From: Euglena gracilis
Taxonomy: Eukaryota > Euglenida > Euglenophyceae > Euglenales
Length of the DNA stretch: 64,000 nucleotides
Assembly: GCA_039621445.1 (NCBI GenBank)
Contig: CP154956.1
Coordinates: 60,583,178 to 60,647,177, forward strand
Reading direction: 5' to 3'
This document shows, in pieces, positions 1 to 13,060 of this stretch (its first letter is position 1; the number at the start of each line of letters is the position of its first letter). A program made the position numbers and the translations under genes. The notes below the pieces were generated by a model. That model worked only from the letters and a program-made list of their open reading frames with translations. It did no database searches and was not told the DNA's origin.

Positions 1-896
1 GGGGTTGACCACACCAGTCGTTCCCTGCCCCCTGGCGAAAACGTACACCAAAAAAAACTCATCTTCCCCGGCGCGAAGCAAGGCGGTTTGGGGGGTTCCT
101 GGGACTGTGGGAAACAAATTTTCAAAAAAAGTCGCAAAAAAATCGCGAGAACGCGATCTTCTTGCAGTACTTTGTTGGGTACTGTGCACAATTAGAAGCA
201 GAGGTTTACACAATGCAGCCCATTTATGGGGCATATGAAATGCTGCCTTTCTCAGAGCTACCTGACGTGTGCAGAATGCAGAAAATTGAGAAAACCAAGA
301 CCCCATGGACCGTTGGTTCTTGTGTGCGTGATGTTTGTCAAGACAACGTTCGCTCCAAACATGGATCGCCCAGAATAATAATACTGAGCCAGCATCACTG
401 CAGCGAGTAAGGTCCAGGGGTCGTTGAAGTCATGTGGACTGGACAGTGCTGAAAGGACGCAGTGAGGTGAAGCACCTCACACCGGAGTGCAGTGTGTGGC
501 AACGGGTGACAATCCATTTTGGGCAGCCAGGGCCTGGTCAGTCGTCACCCGCCCGCCAGCATCAGCCACAGCGAGCACAGCACGAGGGCGGCCAACACAT
601 GGGGCGGAGCCAGGGGTTGGTGGCGAGGCGGGGGCTGGTCGCCAGGTGGGGGGGGGGGGTTCGCCCAGCATCTGTTGCGTAGAAGAGGGGACAATCACAA
701 TGTGGTGGGACCCCCAAACAAAAATTGCTTGTTTGGGGTCTGGTACAAAAAAAAATCACCAGTCCTGAAAAATTGTTTGGGTGCAGGCTCTTGGCGAAAT
801 TATTTGCACCAAAATAAAATTGTTCTTGGTTTGGTGGCTCGGCCTGGGGTGTGTGGTTATCTTTCAATTTGAGTGGGGGACAATGGGTGGGGTTTA
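1..896. repeat. Long direct repeat, left copy
   Basis: This stretch recurs almost identically at 4784-5678. I see one base change (near 551) and one poly-G run one base shorter in the second copy. The homology stops abruptly at 896/5678; the left end is cut by the window edge. The content is gene-poor and I see no recognisable domain in either copy. It is either a recent tandem duplication with a period of about 4.78 kb or a repeat collapsed or expanded in assembly. Confidence 0.9.
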
Positions 897-2032
897 TTCC
901 ATTTGTGATTTTAACAGGTTTTTTCACTGTTCCATATTTTTCACTCATTATTCGGGGATTATCCGGGACATGGGCACGGGGAGGGAACACGGGGGGGGGG
1001 GTCATGCCTCTATGGACAGGTCCATTTCCGCTGGGAAATCTTTGGAATCTTGGGCATTTTCCTTCACCTTTGGATTTCACCATGGAAAAAAAATGTGGGG
1101 ATGGACGACGATGAGCACATCGTCTTCCCTCTCCGGCACTCTGGCAGCAGAACTGCAACCATTGGATACAACACAGCCAAGGAACAACTACAGAAAGAAC
1201 AACAGCAACGGGGTGGGACCAATTTTTTGGGAAATCTCAGAAATGTTTCCGATGTCTGACAAAAATTCTAGCTTCCCATTATGAAGTAAATACATCGAAG
1301 CGGTAGGACATCAATGGAACAGAAAGTGCAACCAGAAAATGATTTCGAAGGTGCAAACCTCCACTGCATCTTCCAAATGACTTGGAAATATGTTTGGAAT
1401 GAGAAGAGGTACTGAAACTTCGAGTCCTGAAGAGTATCCTGATAAAAAAAGTACAATTGCATATTTGCTTGTGCGAAAGGTCAAAAAATTTATCTGCCCG
1501 TTGCCTGTTGACACTTTCACTTCACCACGATAATTTTTCTTCTTGTGGATCATGTGAATTACAACCAGGGTTGAACGGGATCACCTGGTGGGGGGGGGGG
1601 GGAGGGGGTCGGATCACCTCACCCACCAATTGTACACCCTCAAATTTCGGCACCAAAAATGCCGAAGGAAAAATTTGACCTGAAAACTGCCGCCACTGGA
1701 AAAATGGGAAGGGGTGGCAGGGATGAGGGTCGACCCCCCCCCACCCACCAGAATAAGGGGACAACCCCCCCACCACCCACAGGGTTCTGGAATTCCTGCA
1801 CAACCCTGCCACAGGAATCATTTTACAGAGCTTTGTGAATCCTTCAACAATAAATCTGACTGAGGAGAACCTGTCCCCTCGGCAAAAGCGACACTTTCTG
1901 TTAGGATGGCAGTAAGCAGTGAGGAGGAATTGAAGGAGTGGTCTGAGGGCCTCCCGACAGACACCTGAGACAGAAGGGAAATGTGTGTGTGAGAGAGAGA
2001 AAGAGAGAGATTATTTTCCACATTATGCAGAA

Positions 2033-2078
<46 letters not shown>

Positions 2079-2228
2079 TGAGAGAGAGAGAGAGAGTATC
2101 ATCTATAGATCTATAATATATATATATTATCTATATTATATATCTATCTATATCTCTCTATTCTCTATCTATCTCTCTCTCTCTCTCTCATCTCTCTCCT
2201 CTCCTCGCTCTCTCTGCTCTCTCTCCAA

Positions 2229-2301
<73 letters not shown>

Positions 2302-2391
2302 CTCCTCTCTCTCTCTCTCCTCTCTCTCTCTCTTCCCCCCCCCTCCCCTGCCCCCTGCGCCGCCCGCCGCCGCCCCGCCGCCGCCGCCGCA

Positions 2392-2428
<37 letters not shown>

Positions 2429-2552
2429 GCCGCGCCGCCGCCGCCGCCGCGGCGGCGGCGGCCCGCCGCCGCCGCCGGCGGCGGCGCGGCGCGGCCGCCG
2501 CCGCCGCCGCCGGCCGCCGCAGCCGCCGCCTTCCGCCGCCGCCCTCCGCCGC

Positions 2553-2583
<31 letters not shown>

Positions 2584-2640
2584 CGCCGCCTCACGCCGCC
2601 GCCGCCTCCGCCGCCCTCCGCCCCTCCGCCGCCGCCCCCA
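897..2640. repeat. Gene-free stretch with GA/TC and CCG microsatellites
   Basis: About 1985-2340 is GA-type then TC-type simple sequence, partly interrupted by TA/TCTA. About 2345-2640 is an almost pure CCG/GCC repeat. Long Ala-, Arg- or Gly-rich frames across it are repeat translations. The rest (897-1980) is ordinary sequence with poly-G tracts and no supported gene. Confidence 0.8.
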
Positions 2641-2853
2641 AAACCTACTCGGTCTTGCCAAGAAGATGGAGAGAGATTACACTTTTTTAATGGAAATGCA
2701 CAACTATCCTGGACCACATTTGCTGAGGCCAACCCCAGCAGAGACACAAACAGAAAGGATGCCGACAAAACTGTTGTCTGAGAAGAGAAGATTCCAGCAA
2801 CCTCCTTACTGGTTTGTAAATTAATGGCATATTGTCCTTTGGACCACAGACAA

Positions 2854-2928
<75 letters not shown>

Positions 2929-2930
2929 AA
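2641..2930 (+). pseudogene. Candidate retroposed mRNA 3' end: ORF, short 3' region and long poly(A)
   Basis: A plus-strand frame runs out of the CCG tract through codons for NLLGLAKKMERDYTFLMEMH and on to ...PPYWFVN, stopping at about 2821-2823. The composition is protein-like but I do not recognise it. After the stop come about 35 bases and then more than 70 A residues broken by a single T (about 2857-2930). ORF, stop, short trailer and poly(A) is what a reverse-transcribed mRNA leaves. The alternative is an ordinary A-rich microsatellite beside a chance frame. No target duplication is clear. Confidence 0.35.
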
Positions 2931-3289
2931 CAAAATGATACAAATTCGAATTCAAAATCTGGACATATTTTTTTTAAAATGTTCGGACTTACAAACTGTT
3001 CGGAATACAAATCATTCTTTTCCTGTACCCTTTTTTTCGCCCCTTGGGATTCGCCATTGGGCGGCAATCAAATTGTCAAATTGGGCGCCGCACGATTAAA
3101 TGAATGCTCACTTGGCACCACCAAATACAACTCTTTCGGAGGCTCATTTTTATCTGGCTGCAGTCGATTGGTCATCATATTATTCATCTCAATTGGTCCT
3201 CCATCATCCATTAATAACGAACTTCATCCTTTTTTGTACAAGCTGCCTGGTGCTGTAAAACATGGCTTTTCAACACTCCATTGGTCTTT

Positions 3290-3875
3290 GCCCACCAAAG
3301 GATTAATCCCCCGCGTGCAAAACATTTATGCACGTGGTTTCGGACCCAAGAGGTGCACCAATTACAGACCAGAGGTAAACCAATTAGGGCACTGCGTACT
3401 TTCAGGGCAAAGCACAAAATACTTATTTTTCCACCACTGTTTTTTAGTTTTTTCCCTCTCTTGTAATGTCAAGCAGTGTGTCAAGTGATTATGTGTCAAA
3501 TTTGGATTTGGACGATACCAGTATTTGTATCGTCCAAAAAAATCAGACACACTGAAAATTTCCAGCTTCGCCACCACTGAAAGCAAACGGCGTGCTATGG
3601 GTGCACACCCTGGATTGCTGTCCTTGCCACTGCATAGCCCCCTCCCCCCCAGTGTTAATGTCCAGTTTGGTCGTTGCAATTTCATTCCAAGGGAAGAGGT
3701 TTTAAAAGTTTGGTCTGAGAAGGACAGTCCTGAGAATTGTGTGTGCTTTCCGACTGAGATGTGATAATGATTTCTCTTTGGGGGGGGTGCACTTTTTAGG
3801 AGGTAGTTTCGGACCCTTGGGGGATGCGCACTTATTGGGGCACTGCATACCAAGCGGGGGGGGGGTACCAAAAGC
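3290..3875 (+). repeat. Dispersed foldback-type repeat (copy 1)
   Basis: Most of this segment matches the reverse complement of 59235-59535. Shared landmarks are a block around 'ctgagaattgtgtgtgcttt' and one around 'gtttcggacccttgggg'. The motif GGGCACTGCGYACTT recurs inside and at the ends in both orientations, so the element can fold back. There is no coding capacity. The poly-G run near its right end differs in length between copies. Confidence 0.6.
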
Positions 3876-4015
3876 AACCCATCATCAGCCAAACACCTCT
3901 GGGAGAGCATTCAGTGTCCGCAATGCCCTCTGGTAAGCTGCCTTTTCCTTTCTCAGCTGCTCCTTCACTGAGTATGACATATAATCATCAGGAAAAACTG
4001 TAAGACAGAAATGGA

Positions 4016-4355
4016 GTCGATAACATACCATTGCTGAGCGACCCCCGGGGTGGAGGAGGGGCACTTTCCACTCTGAAGAAACCCGCCAGTCATCTTTTCC
4101 AAAAAAAACCAGTCAGTCACTTTACCCCCCCCTGGGGGGGATCGGCCACTCTTCAGGAAGCAATGAAATTTTGCCAAAAAGTCGCAAAAAATCCAAAAAT
4201 TTCCGGCGCCTTCGGCGCCAGGCCAGCCACTTTTCCATTTTTGGGCCTACCCCCCCCCGGGGGGGGGGCAAAAAAAACCCAGTTGGTCACTCTGAAAAAC
4301 CAGTCAGTCCCGGGGGTGGGGTAGGACAGGTGTCAAGCAATGGTATGGTCGATAA
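4016..4355. mobile_element. MITE family A, copy 1, with 8-bp target duplication
   Basis: The element runs 4024-4347 with terminal inverted repeats beginning CATACCATTGCT. It is flanked on both sides by GTCGATAA (4016-4023 and 4348-4355), a perfect 8-bp duplication. Internally it has CCAGTCAGTCAC-type motifs repeated towards both ends, C-run/G-run blocks, and a central GGCGCCTTCGGCGCC hairpin. It has no coding capacity. Short TIRs with an 8-bp duplication point to mobilisation by a hAT-type transposase, which is inference. Confidence 0.85.
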
Positions 4356-4783
4356 GCTCAAAAAACAACAACCAAATTTCAGCAAAGAACCGAAAAAAGT
4401 CACAAACGAATTTGAAAATACAAAATGAAATGAAAAACTCACAAAGGAAAACGCACCCACATAATGAATGGAAAAACTTGCATTCAGGCTGAAAAATGCC
4501 GAGGAGAAGTTGAAGGTCTTCTGGTTTTTGCTGAGGGGAGTGAGGACATGCTCGGGCTGAGTCATAGACCCGGTGTGTTATTTTGGGGGGGTTGTAGTAC
4601 ACCACCCCCCAACCCCCATCGTGGTGGGTAGGGAGGTCCGACCCCCCCCCCCTACCAGGCCTGCCTGTTTGTAGGTGCGCCGATTTTTAGGTCAAAATTT
4701 TCCTTCGGCGTCTTCTGAAGTAATTTCCGTTGCACGGGTGCTGTGGTGGGTTTGGCTGGGGTCGATCCCCCTCCGCAGGTGGG

Positions 4784-5678
4784 GGGGTTGACCACACCAG
4801 TCGTTCCCTGCCCCCTGGCGAAAACGTACACCAAAAAAAACTCATCTTCCCCGGCGCGAAGCAAGGCGGTTTGGGGGGTTCCTGGGACTGTGGGAAACAA
4901 ATTTTCAAAAAAAGTCGCAAAAAAATCGCGAGAACGCGATCTTCTTGCAGTACTTTGTTGGGTACTGTGCACAATTAGAAGCAGAGGTTTACACAATGCA
5001 GCCCATTTATGGGGCATATGAAATGCTGCCTTTCTCAGAGCTACCTGACGTGTGCAGAATGCAGAAAATTGAGAAAACCAAGACCCCATGGACCGTTGGT
5101 TCTTGTGTGCGTGATGTTTGTCAAGACAACGTTCGCTCCAAACATGGATCGCCCAGAATAATAATACTGAGCCAGCATCACTGCAGCGAGTAAGGTCCAG
5201 GGGTCGTTGAAGTCATGTGGACTGGACAGTGCTGAAAGGACGCAGTGAGGTGAAGCACCTCACACCGGAGTGCAGTGTGTGGCAACGGGTGACAATCCAT
5301 TTTGGGCAGCCAGGGCCTGGTCAGTCGTCACCCGCCGGCCAGCATCAGCCACAGCGAGCACAGCACGAGGGCGGCCAACACATGGGGCGGAGCCAGGGGT
5401 TGGTGGCGAGGCGGGGGCTGGTCGCCAGGTGGGGGGGGGGGTTCGCCCAGCATCTGTTGCGTAGAAGAGGGGACAATCACAATGTGGTGGGACCCCCAAA
5501 CAAAAATTGCTTGTTTGGGGTCTGGTACAAAAAAAAATCACCAGTCCTGAAAAATTGTTTGGGTGCAGGCTCTTGGCGAAATTATTTGCACCAAAATAAA
5601 ATTGTTCTTGGTTTGGTGGCTCGGCCTGGGGTGTGTGGTTATCTTTCAATTTGAGTGGGGGACAATGGGTGGGGTTTA
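4784..5678. repeat. Long direct repeat, right copy
   Basis: Second copy of the 1-896 repeat. Sequence just outside its left border (4605-4783) is a poly-G/C element with 'ccttcggcg'-type blocks. To its right, 5679-6310 is A-rich, gene-free sequence full of GCAAAAA motifs. Confidence 0.9.
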
Positions 5679-6305
5679 GACGCAGTTCGCCGAAGGATTG
5701 ACATCCCTGGGGAAACATCGTCTGGGTATCCAGGTCAAGACCTCTCACCTAATTCGACGGGGTTGTTCCGTAACACATGGTGGGGGAAATGCGCTCGGCA
5801 AAAAAATGCAAAAATGCGTAAAAAACGCGCAAAAGGTGCAAAAAGCGCGCAAAATGTGCAAGACTGTGGAATGTGAACAAACTAGTGCAAAATATGTGGA
5901 GGACAACAAAACACAAACCAAGAAAAAAAACATAAATCAAAGGTGTTCCTTGCCGTCATTTGTACCAAAAACAAAGAACCTGGAAAAAAAGCAAAATCGA
6001 ATTGCAGCGTGTAAAAAATTTTGCACAATTTGCAGAAATTGTGCAAACAAAAAAAATGTTATGTTGAGTGCAAAAAAAAATTGTGCATTTTTGAAAAACG
6101 CAAAAATGCACAAAAATGCGCAAATATGCAATAAACCCTACTCTGCTTGTGTCAATTGCTGATTTCCAAGGAATCCCCTGGGGGGCCTTGTGATCTTTCA
6201 CGATAAAAAGGAGGTCAGATTGTACAGCTGATCCTCTGGCCCTCAGTGGGGTTGGGATGAACCCAAAAGCTCTGCTTTGGGGAATTCGGATGTTTCCTCC
6301 AGGCA

Positions 6306-6651
6306 GTTGTGGACATACCATTGCTTAGCGACGCCGAAGGGGGGTCACTTTCCACTCGGGAAAAACCAGTCAGTCATAATTCCCAAAAAACCAGTCAGTC
6401 ACTTTACCCCCCTCCCGGGGATCGGCTACTCTTGAATGAGGAGGAGGAGCAATGAAAATTTGCCAAAAAGTCTGAAAAAAAACCGAAAACATTCCGGCGC
6501 CAGACCAGCCACTTTTTCATTTTCGGGCCTACCCCCCCGGGGGGGGGGGGGTTCTTGGCCAGAAAACCAGTCAATCAATCTAAAAAAAACCAGTCAGTCA
6601 CCACCCCAGGGGTGGGGTGGGACAGATGTTAAGCAATGGTTTGGTTTTAGA
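6306..6651. mobile_element. MITE family A, copy 2 (degenerate)
   Basis: The element runs about 6314-6643, starts CATACCATTGCTTA and ends TTAAGCAATGGTTTG. The interior matches copy 1, including the CCAGTCAGTCA motifs and the GGCGCC block. The flanking octamers GTTGTGGA and GTTTTAGA agree at 6 of 8 positions, so this insertion looks older than copy 1. Confidence 0.75.
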
Positions 6652-7116
6652 GCCATCTTTCAAGCTACGAACCTGAGCCATTTTGTAAAATTTATTTTTT
6701 AACAAGGAAAACTAAATTTCGAGATGCATTCGGGTAATGGTTGATTTTGGATCAAAACATGAAAGTTGGAAAGCTACATTTATGCACAAAATTTCATCAA
6801 TATGCTGTCATAATGCCAGCCACAATTCCCTGTCTGTGAAGCTGGTGCCTCCAGTGGCCTCCTGAAAGGGGTGCAGAGGAACAAATATCATTCTGTGAGA
6901 AAAAAGAGAAAAATCGGATGATTTGTTGCCTTCACACAATCACAGAAAACAGATGAAAGGCGGGTGAATGGTGAAAAATACAGACAATAGTGAACAATAT
7001 ATCTGCTTGCATCAATAAGCTATGAACAATAAGCCCGATGAGAGGTTCGAAGAATTCCAAATAAATTCCATTTATTTTGGATTCAGAAGGATGCTTACTT
7101 ATGGCATTCTTGGACC

Positions 7117-7572
7117 ATCGCCCACAGGGAACTTCTTAAGGACCCCCCGTGGGGGGGTCCAGCCCCCAGCTGGCAAAAAGGCTGCTGGCTGGGATCGAGC
7201 TGCTGGCTGGACCCCTCCCCCGGGGGGGGGGGGGTTGGGGATGGAGGGGGCTGGGCTGGGCTGGGTCGATGAAAAACAAAATTTTCTAACACATTTTTGC
7301 CATTTTCGACATTTTGATGGATGGTGCTAGATCAAGGCTGGGGGGGGCTGTGATGGAGGAAGCTGCGATGAGGGGGAAAAAATGCAGGGATAGGTGAGCT
7401 GGGCAGCCCAGTTGGCTGGCCAGCCTGCGGGCGGTTGGCCCGGCGTCCCCCCCCCCCCGGGGGGGAGCTCCCAGCCCGAATTTGGGTCGCTGGCTGGATT
7501 TGAGCTGCTGGCTGGCTGGACCCCCCTGGGGGATAGGGTACCCTCCGGCTTAAGAAATTCCCTGATCGCCCA
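7117..7572. mobile_element. MITE family B, copy 1, with perfect 8-bp target duplication
   Basis: The element runs 7125-7564. Its ends are CAGGGAACTTCTTAAG and the reverse complement of CAGGGAATTTCTTAAG. ATCGCCCA flanks it on both sides (7117-7124 and 7565-7572). The interior carries GCTGGCTGGACCCC blocks near both ends and is non-coding. Two more members lie at 32714-33228 and 62783-63213. CAGGG ends with an 8-bp duplication are typical of hAT-derived non-autonomous elements. This copy fixes the true boundaries of the family. Confidence 0.9.
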
Positions 7573-7984
7573 TCCACCCAAAACATCAAAAAAAAAAGTT
7601 CTGCAACATTCTCATTTTCGACCCTGTTCGACGCCCGGGCTGAACTTCATCCAGGCATCGAACGGCCTGCGCGTGCGCAGAGTGATGCAAGTACATCGGT
7701 CCTTCATTGATGGACCCACATCGATGCAAAATCCATTTAGGTCCATCCATGAACATCGATGGTCCATGAAGGTGGACCGTCGTTGCGTTTGGCTGGTCCT
7801 CAGGCCTAACGGCGGTCTTCAAAGGCGGTCCTTAAGAGCACCGTCCCTATAGACTGTCCTGGGAGAAGCAAGCATTGCATTTACCTGAAGGCTAATGAGA
7901 AGAATTGTCATTAGCATTGAACACCTCGGCGTGCAGGTGTGCAGGTTATCGTGAGCAAGCACCTGGCCAGAAGGCGGGGTGGCC

Positions 7985-8575
7985 CAAACTTTCCGAAACA
8001 GCCCTTTCCTCCGCCGCCCAGAACTGCGGCTGCGCTGGAGAGCAGCCTGGCACTCAGCAATGGCCAGTTTGGCTTCTTCCTGGCTCTTGAAATTCTGCCG
8101 GGGGAGTGGAAGCAAACATGTCACATGGCCAATGTTTCTTCTGTGGATGAAAGGAAATGATTTCTCAATACTCATGTCTCTGCCTTGAAACTACGACAAT
8201 CCTCAGCAAAAAAAAATCTGCAGCACTCCCAATGCGCACAGAATATGATTCCCGTTTGGGAAATCATTTTACGTGCTTCGATGAGAACACTTTGTTTTCT
8301 GCAGACACCTGAGAACATTTTCCTTTAAATAACAATTCTCAAGGGTAGAATCTGGGAATAAGATGCCAACAGCAAACCAAAAACATCCACTTAGCATGAA
8401 TTCAAAGGGACGGCTGTGATATGCAATGGAGCACTTGTGTGAAGCACTGACAAGAAACACCTGACTCACCCATTCCTGGAAAAGGTTGTTGTCACAGAAT
8501 TTAGTTCCATGAATTTTGGCCCAGTACATCGTTTCAAACCGCAGTTGATCTGTTGCAGCACCTGATGACAAAAAC
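7985..8575 (-). CDS. Two possible exons of an unidentified minus-strand gene
   Basis: About 8472-8571 lies between a TCAG acceptor and a GTGAGT donor. It reads in one frame as TDQLRFETMYWAKIHGTKF followed by CDNNLFQEW. About 7972-8094 lies between a GGCAG acceptor and a GTGCTT donor and reads NFKSQEEAKLAIAECQAALQ then a basic stretch. Both have protein-like composition, unlike the surrounding repeats. Their phases do not join directly, so an exon is missing or the pairing is wrong. I recognise no family. Sequence 8580-9765 to the right is AT-rich and shows nothing I can support. Confidence 0.25.
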
Positions 8576-9767
8576 ATGTCCAGCTGGATTAAGACTGGGT
8601 GCTCAATTCAGGGTCATATGACGTTATGCTTGCCTCAAATATCAAAGTTTAAGGGCTCCCAGAAATTGGCCTTTCCACCAAGGCTAATTGATGAAATCTG
8701 AACATGCAAAATCGTCATAAAGCGGAGAAACTGAAATTCACAAATCGTCAAATGCCAGATACATTTCTCCCCCAAAATAGGGAGCTCGAATTTGGTTCCC
8801 AGTGACCACAAAAAAGTTGCCGAAAATCAGGAGTGGGTGTTATGTTGGAGTTAAGAAGGAAAATGCCAGCCAATTTATAAATCATGCCAAAGAAGCTGGA
8901 GGGAACCGTATCTTGTTTGACACTCTCTCAAACAAAAAGAATATCAAGAATTCAGGAATTTCAATCACATAACCATAGCAATAAATAATTCAATAAAAAT
9001 AGAAAAAAATAATAATGTTATAAACTAATGAATATAATATGTAACATTATAATATAAAGAAAATGCATCGATACATAATTTTAAATAGGATAGGCCAAAA
9101 TTATTCAAAAAAAATATGTGTAATGAGACACTCCTGCTTGTGTGTAAAACAAAATCCTTCACTTATCTTATTTTCAATTCACATTGATTGATTGCTTCAT
9201 AGCAATGATGCAGGGAGGGATCGTCTCTTTAGTTGAGGCTCTGTTGAAGATTTTTGCCGCCTTCACAATTGCAAAATGATTATTCCTTGGTAAATGTCAA
9301 ACATAAATATCTAAAAATCCTTAAAACATAAAACCATAAGAATATCCTGAAATATAATATTAAACAATTAAATAAACAATAAAACAATAAAAATGACACA
9401 GCTGTACTACCACTCAATTCGACAGGACTCTGTCCCAGAATTATTTGCAATGCCCCTCCCCAGCAGTGGGCAAACAGAGGCAAACAAGGCAAACCGGATC
9501 GCTGCAGAGGGGGCTCCATCTTCACTGTTGAGAAATCCACATACTGGAAAACTGTGGGGGAAAGCAACCACATCAACAAAAAGGGGGTGCCGATGAGGAG
9601 TATTACGTGGGAATATGTGAACCCCCCCCAAATAACCGGGCGGGGTGCCCCGTTACTGGCACCATCTTTTTCACCTTCCCCCCTGACCCATTATTTGGGC
9701 ACTACCCATCATCATAGAATTCGCCACGAGAGCTCCCTCCTTTAGAAGGATTCAAAAGGCTGAGCTT

Positions 9768-10375
<608 letters not shown>

Positions 10376-12103
10376 TATTATACATGTGAAAATGATGAGT
10401 GTTACAAACCTGAGATCCGAGAACTTGAATGAATGTGAATGTGAATGAGATTCATGACCCATCCCTGATTCCACATGCATCATCTGTCTCTTCTGTCTCT
10501 CCCCCAAAGCCTGCTGCGAAGCACTTGCAGCAGGCAAGCATTGTGACTATTTTCGTTGTCGCTGACCTCTTGGACCAAAAAAACTGAGGGTGCCCCGTTA
10601 TTGGAACCATCTTTTTCCGCCTGCCCCCTGCCCCGTTATTTGGGCACTGCCCACTCAAAGGGCACTGCCCCGTCATTTGGGGGGGGGGGGGTTGACGCAA
10701 AGCAAAAAAAAATGCATCGGTTTACCTGAGGATGTGGCTTCAGTTGGGTCCGATGAGCTTCGTCGGTTTTAAGGCCAGGGTATCTTGCCAACAGTGTGGG
10801 GAGGGGGGACTTGCAGTAAACGACAGCAGCTGCAAAAATAGAACCCCCCCAAAATAAGACCCCCCGGGCCAATCGAGCAAAAATCCAAAAATAAGTCTCC
10901 CCCCCTCCCTCTGACGGCACGAAGCGCCCGAGACGGCGAAAAATTTCCCTGACCCCCAAATTCACACACAAAAATGAAGGAATTTTCTGATTTTTGAGGT
11001 GCAAAAAAACATGCTAAATGTCAACTTACATCAATTTGCACATGGCGAGAAGCGCCGAAGAAAAAACTGTAATGCTTTTGGAACCTGGAAAATGATGTTT
11101 TTTTTGGGCCCGGGTCGATCTAGAAAAAATCCAAAAATAAGACCCCCCCCCTGGAGGTTTCCAGCAACGGACCCAAAAATAAGACAGGGCCTTATTTTCG
11201 AGGGGGGGGGGGTTGCAGATAATGTGAGTCCAGAGTGGACATTTGACGGCGTCCCTTCTCCAAACAATCGGGGTGAAACACCCTATGCGTGTTGTTTGGG
11301 ACTCAGAGGCACCGTCCTTCGCCAGCGACATATGCTTCACAATGAGCTGTCAAGAACAAAAAAAGATCCACCCACCAAAGTTGTGCTGCGAGATCCACGT
11401 ACAAAGCATTGCCTAAACTCCCTGGAATAGCAATCAGCTTCAAAAACGCAAAATCACAACACAGCCACCAAAAATCTGCCATCACTGGTCATGTTTCTCA
11501 AAAAAAAACCATAACTCAACCTCCCTGCCACATGATAAACTCGGCTACATATCTGACCTGTTTCCAGTGAACACCTCAGCTTTTGCCAACAGACCGCCAC
11601 CCAAGAGTTTGATGCACAAAGGACCAGGGTGTCATTCAGCGACAGCCTTTAATGGGGGTCCAGATTAGTGCCTGCAAACTGTGGGCTGGCTTGAACCCCC
11701 CCCCCCCGCACCACCAGCTGAAACTGCCCCCGACAGTACCAAAAAAAAATCGAAAACCCAAAAATGCCAGTGATAGGGGAAAAAATGATTTTTTTGGGGC
11801 ATGTTTTGACCTAGACAACCCGTGTTGACCAATTCCAGTACCTTCAACCACCCAACCACCCTTCGCCAATGGTCAGGAATCTAACTCATCAATTGGAGAG
11901 GAGGGTCCGACGCTCAACTGACTGGCTGGATGGAACTTCCCTCCTGTTTTTGCAGCATTCTGAGCTCAGATGCAAAATATTGATGTGTTTGGCGTAAAAA
12001 ATTAACAAAAAATTAGGGAGTTGATGCAAAATGGCCCTTTTGGGGCATTCTGGTGAACATACATACACATCTTTGGGGGAAAACTCAAAAACATACACCT
12101 GGG

Positions 12104-12136
<33 letters not shown>

Positions 12137-12663
12137 CAACCACAGCCATTCGATATGTTAATGTCTGCGTACATGTACATGCCTGCTTAAGTGCGCTTTC
12201 ATGTGGGCTCTCTGGGGGGTTCACACTACAAAAACGAGGGGACGAGGGTCCAACTCTTATGACCCACCTTAAAATGCAATTTCTTGGGTCGGTCAATAGC
12301 CCCCTTTAATCCCATATTGCCAAGCCCAATCTGCCACCAATTTTGCGTAATTATCTTCCCAATAATGAGAAACAATAACTCCATCAAGAACAGCACGTGG
12401 CATTGTAACAACACTGCACGGACACAAACAAATTAAGGCTGCAATCGACTGAAAAAAATATTTCATACTGATAAAAATCAGAATTTACCCAAAATTGAAC
12501 TTTTTGCAAAATCGTTATTATCCAAAAAAAATTTCGTAACATATTTTCCCGTAATTTTCGCTTCACATGCTTTCAGTGTAAACTTAAATACAACGCACAA
12601 ATTCCAAGAGATAACCTCAACACTCTCCCTACTATCACCTAGGGAACATCAGAGAGGCCGATG

Positions 12664-12727
<64 letters not shown>

Positions 12728-12736
12728 GACAGACAC

Positions 12737-12791
<55 letters not shown>

Positions 12792-12826
12792 GGCAGACAG
12801 ACAGACAGACAGACAGGCAGGCAGGC

Positions 12827-12873
<47 letters not shown>

Positions 12874-13060
12874 GACAGACAAACAGACAGACAGACATAC
12901 AGACATACATACATACATACATACATACATACATACATACATTCATACATACATACATACATACATACATACATACATACATACATACATACATACATAC
13001 ATACATACATACATACATACATACATACATACATGCATGCATGCATGCATGCATGCATGC
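10376..13060. repeat. Gene-free stretch with poly-G/C blocks and a CA/GACA/CATA compound microsatellite
   Basis: 10.4-12.6 kb is gene-free, with C-run/G-run repeats (for example near 10680, 11140-11210 and 11690) and a short CA run near 12110. Then (CA)n covers about 12664-12722, (GACA)n 12723-12895, and (CATA)n passing into (CATG)n 12896-13060. Cys/Val- and Thr/His-rich frames are translations of the repeat. Confidence 0.85.

Noticed and set aside
162-410. Plus-strand 82-residue frame present in both long repeats (also 4945-5193)
   Set aside because: It is identical only because the repeats are identical; no family resemblance and no evidence of selection.
1818-1965. Minus-strand frame ending ...SDLLLKDSQSSVK as a terminal exon
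   Set aside because: It has an AG at its edge and decent composition, but no homology, no partner exon, and an equally good short plus-strand frame overlaps it.
2169-2933. 254-residue minus-strand frame rich in Ala, Arg and Gly
   Set aside because: It is a reading of the CCG repeat and poly(A)/poly(T) and matches no domain.
12723-13060. CRISPR-like array
   Set aside because: Direct units of 4 bp without spacers are a microsatellite; the DNA is eukaryotic.
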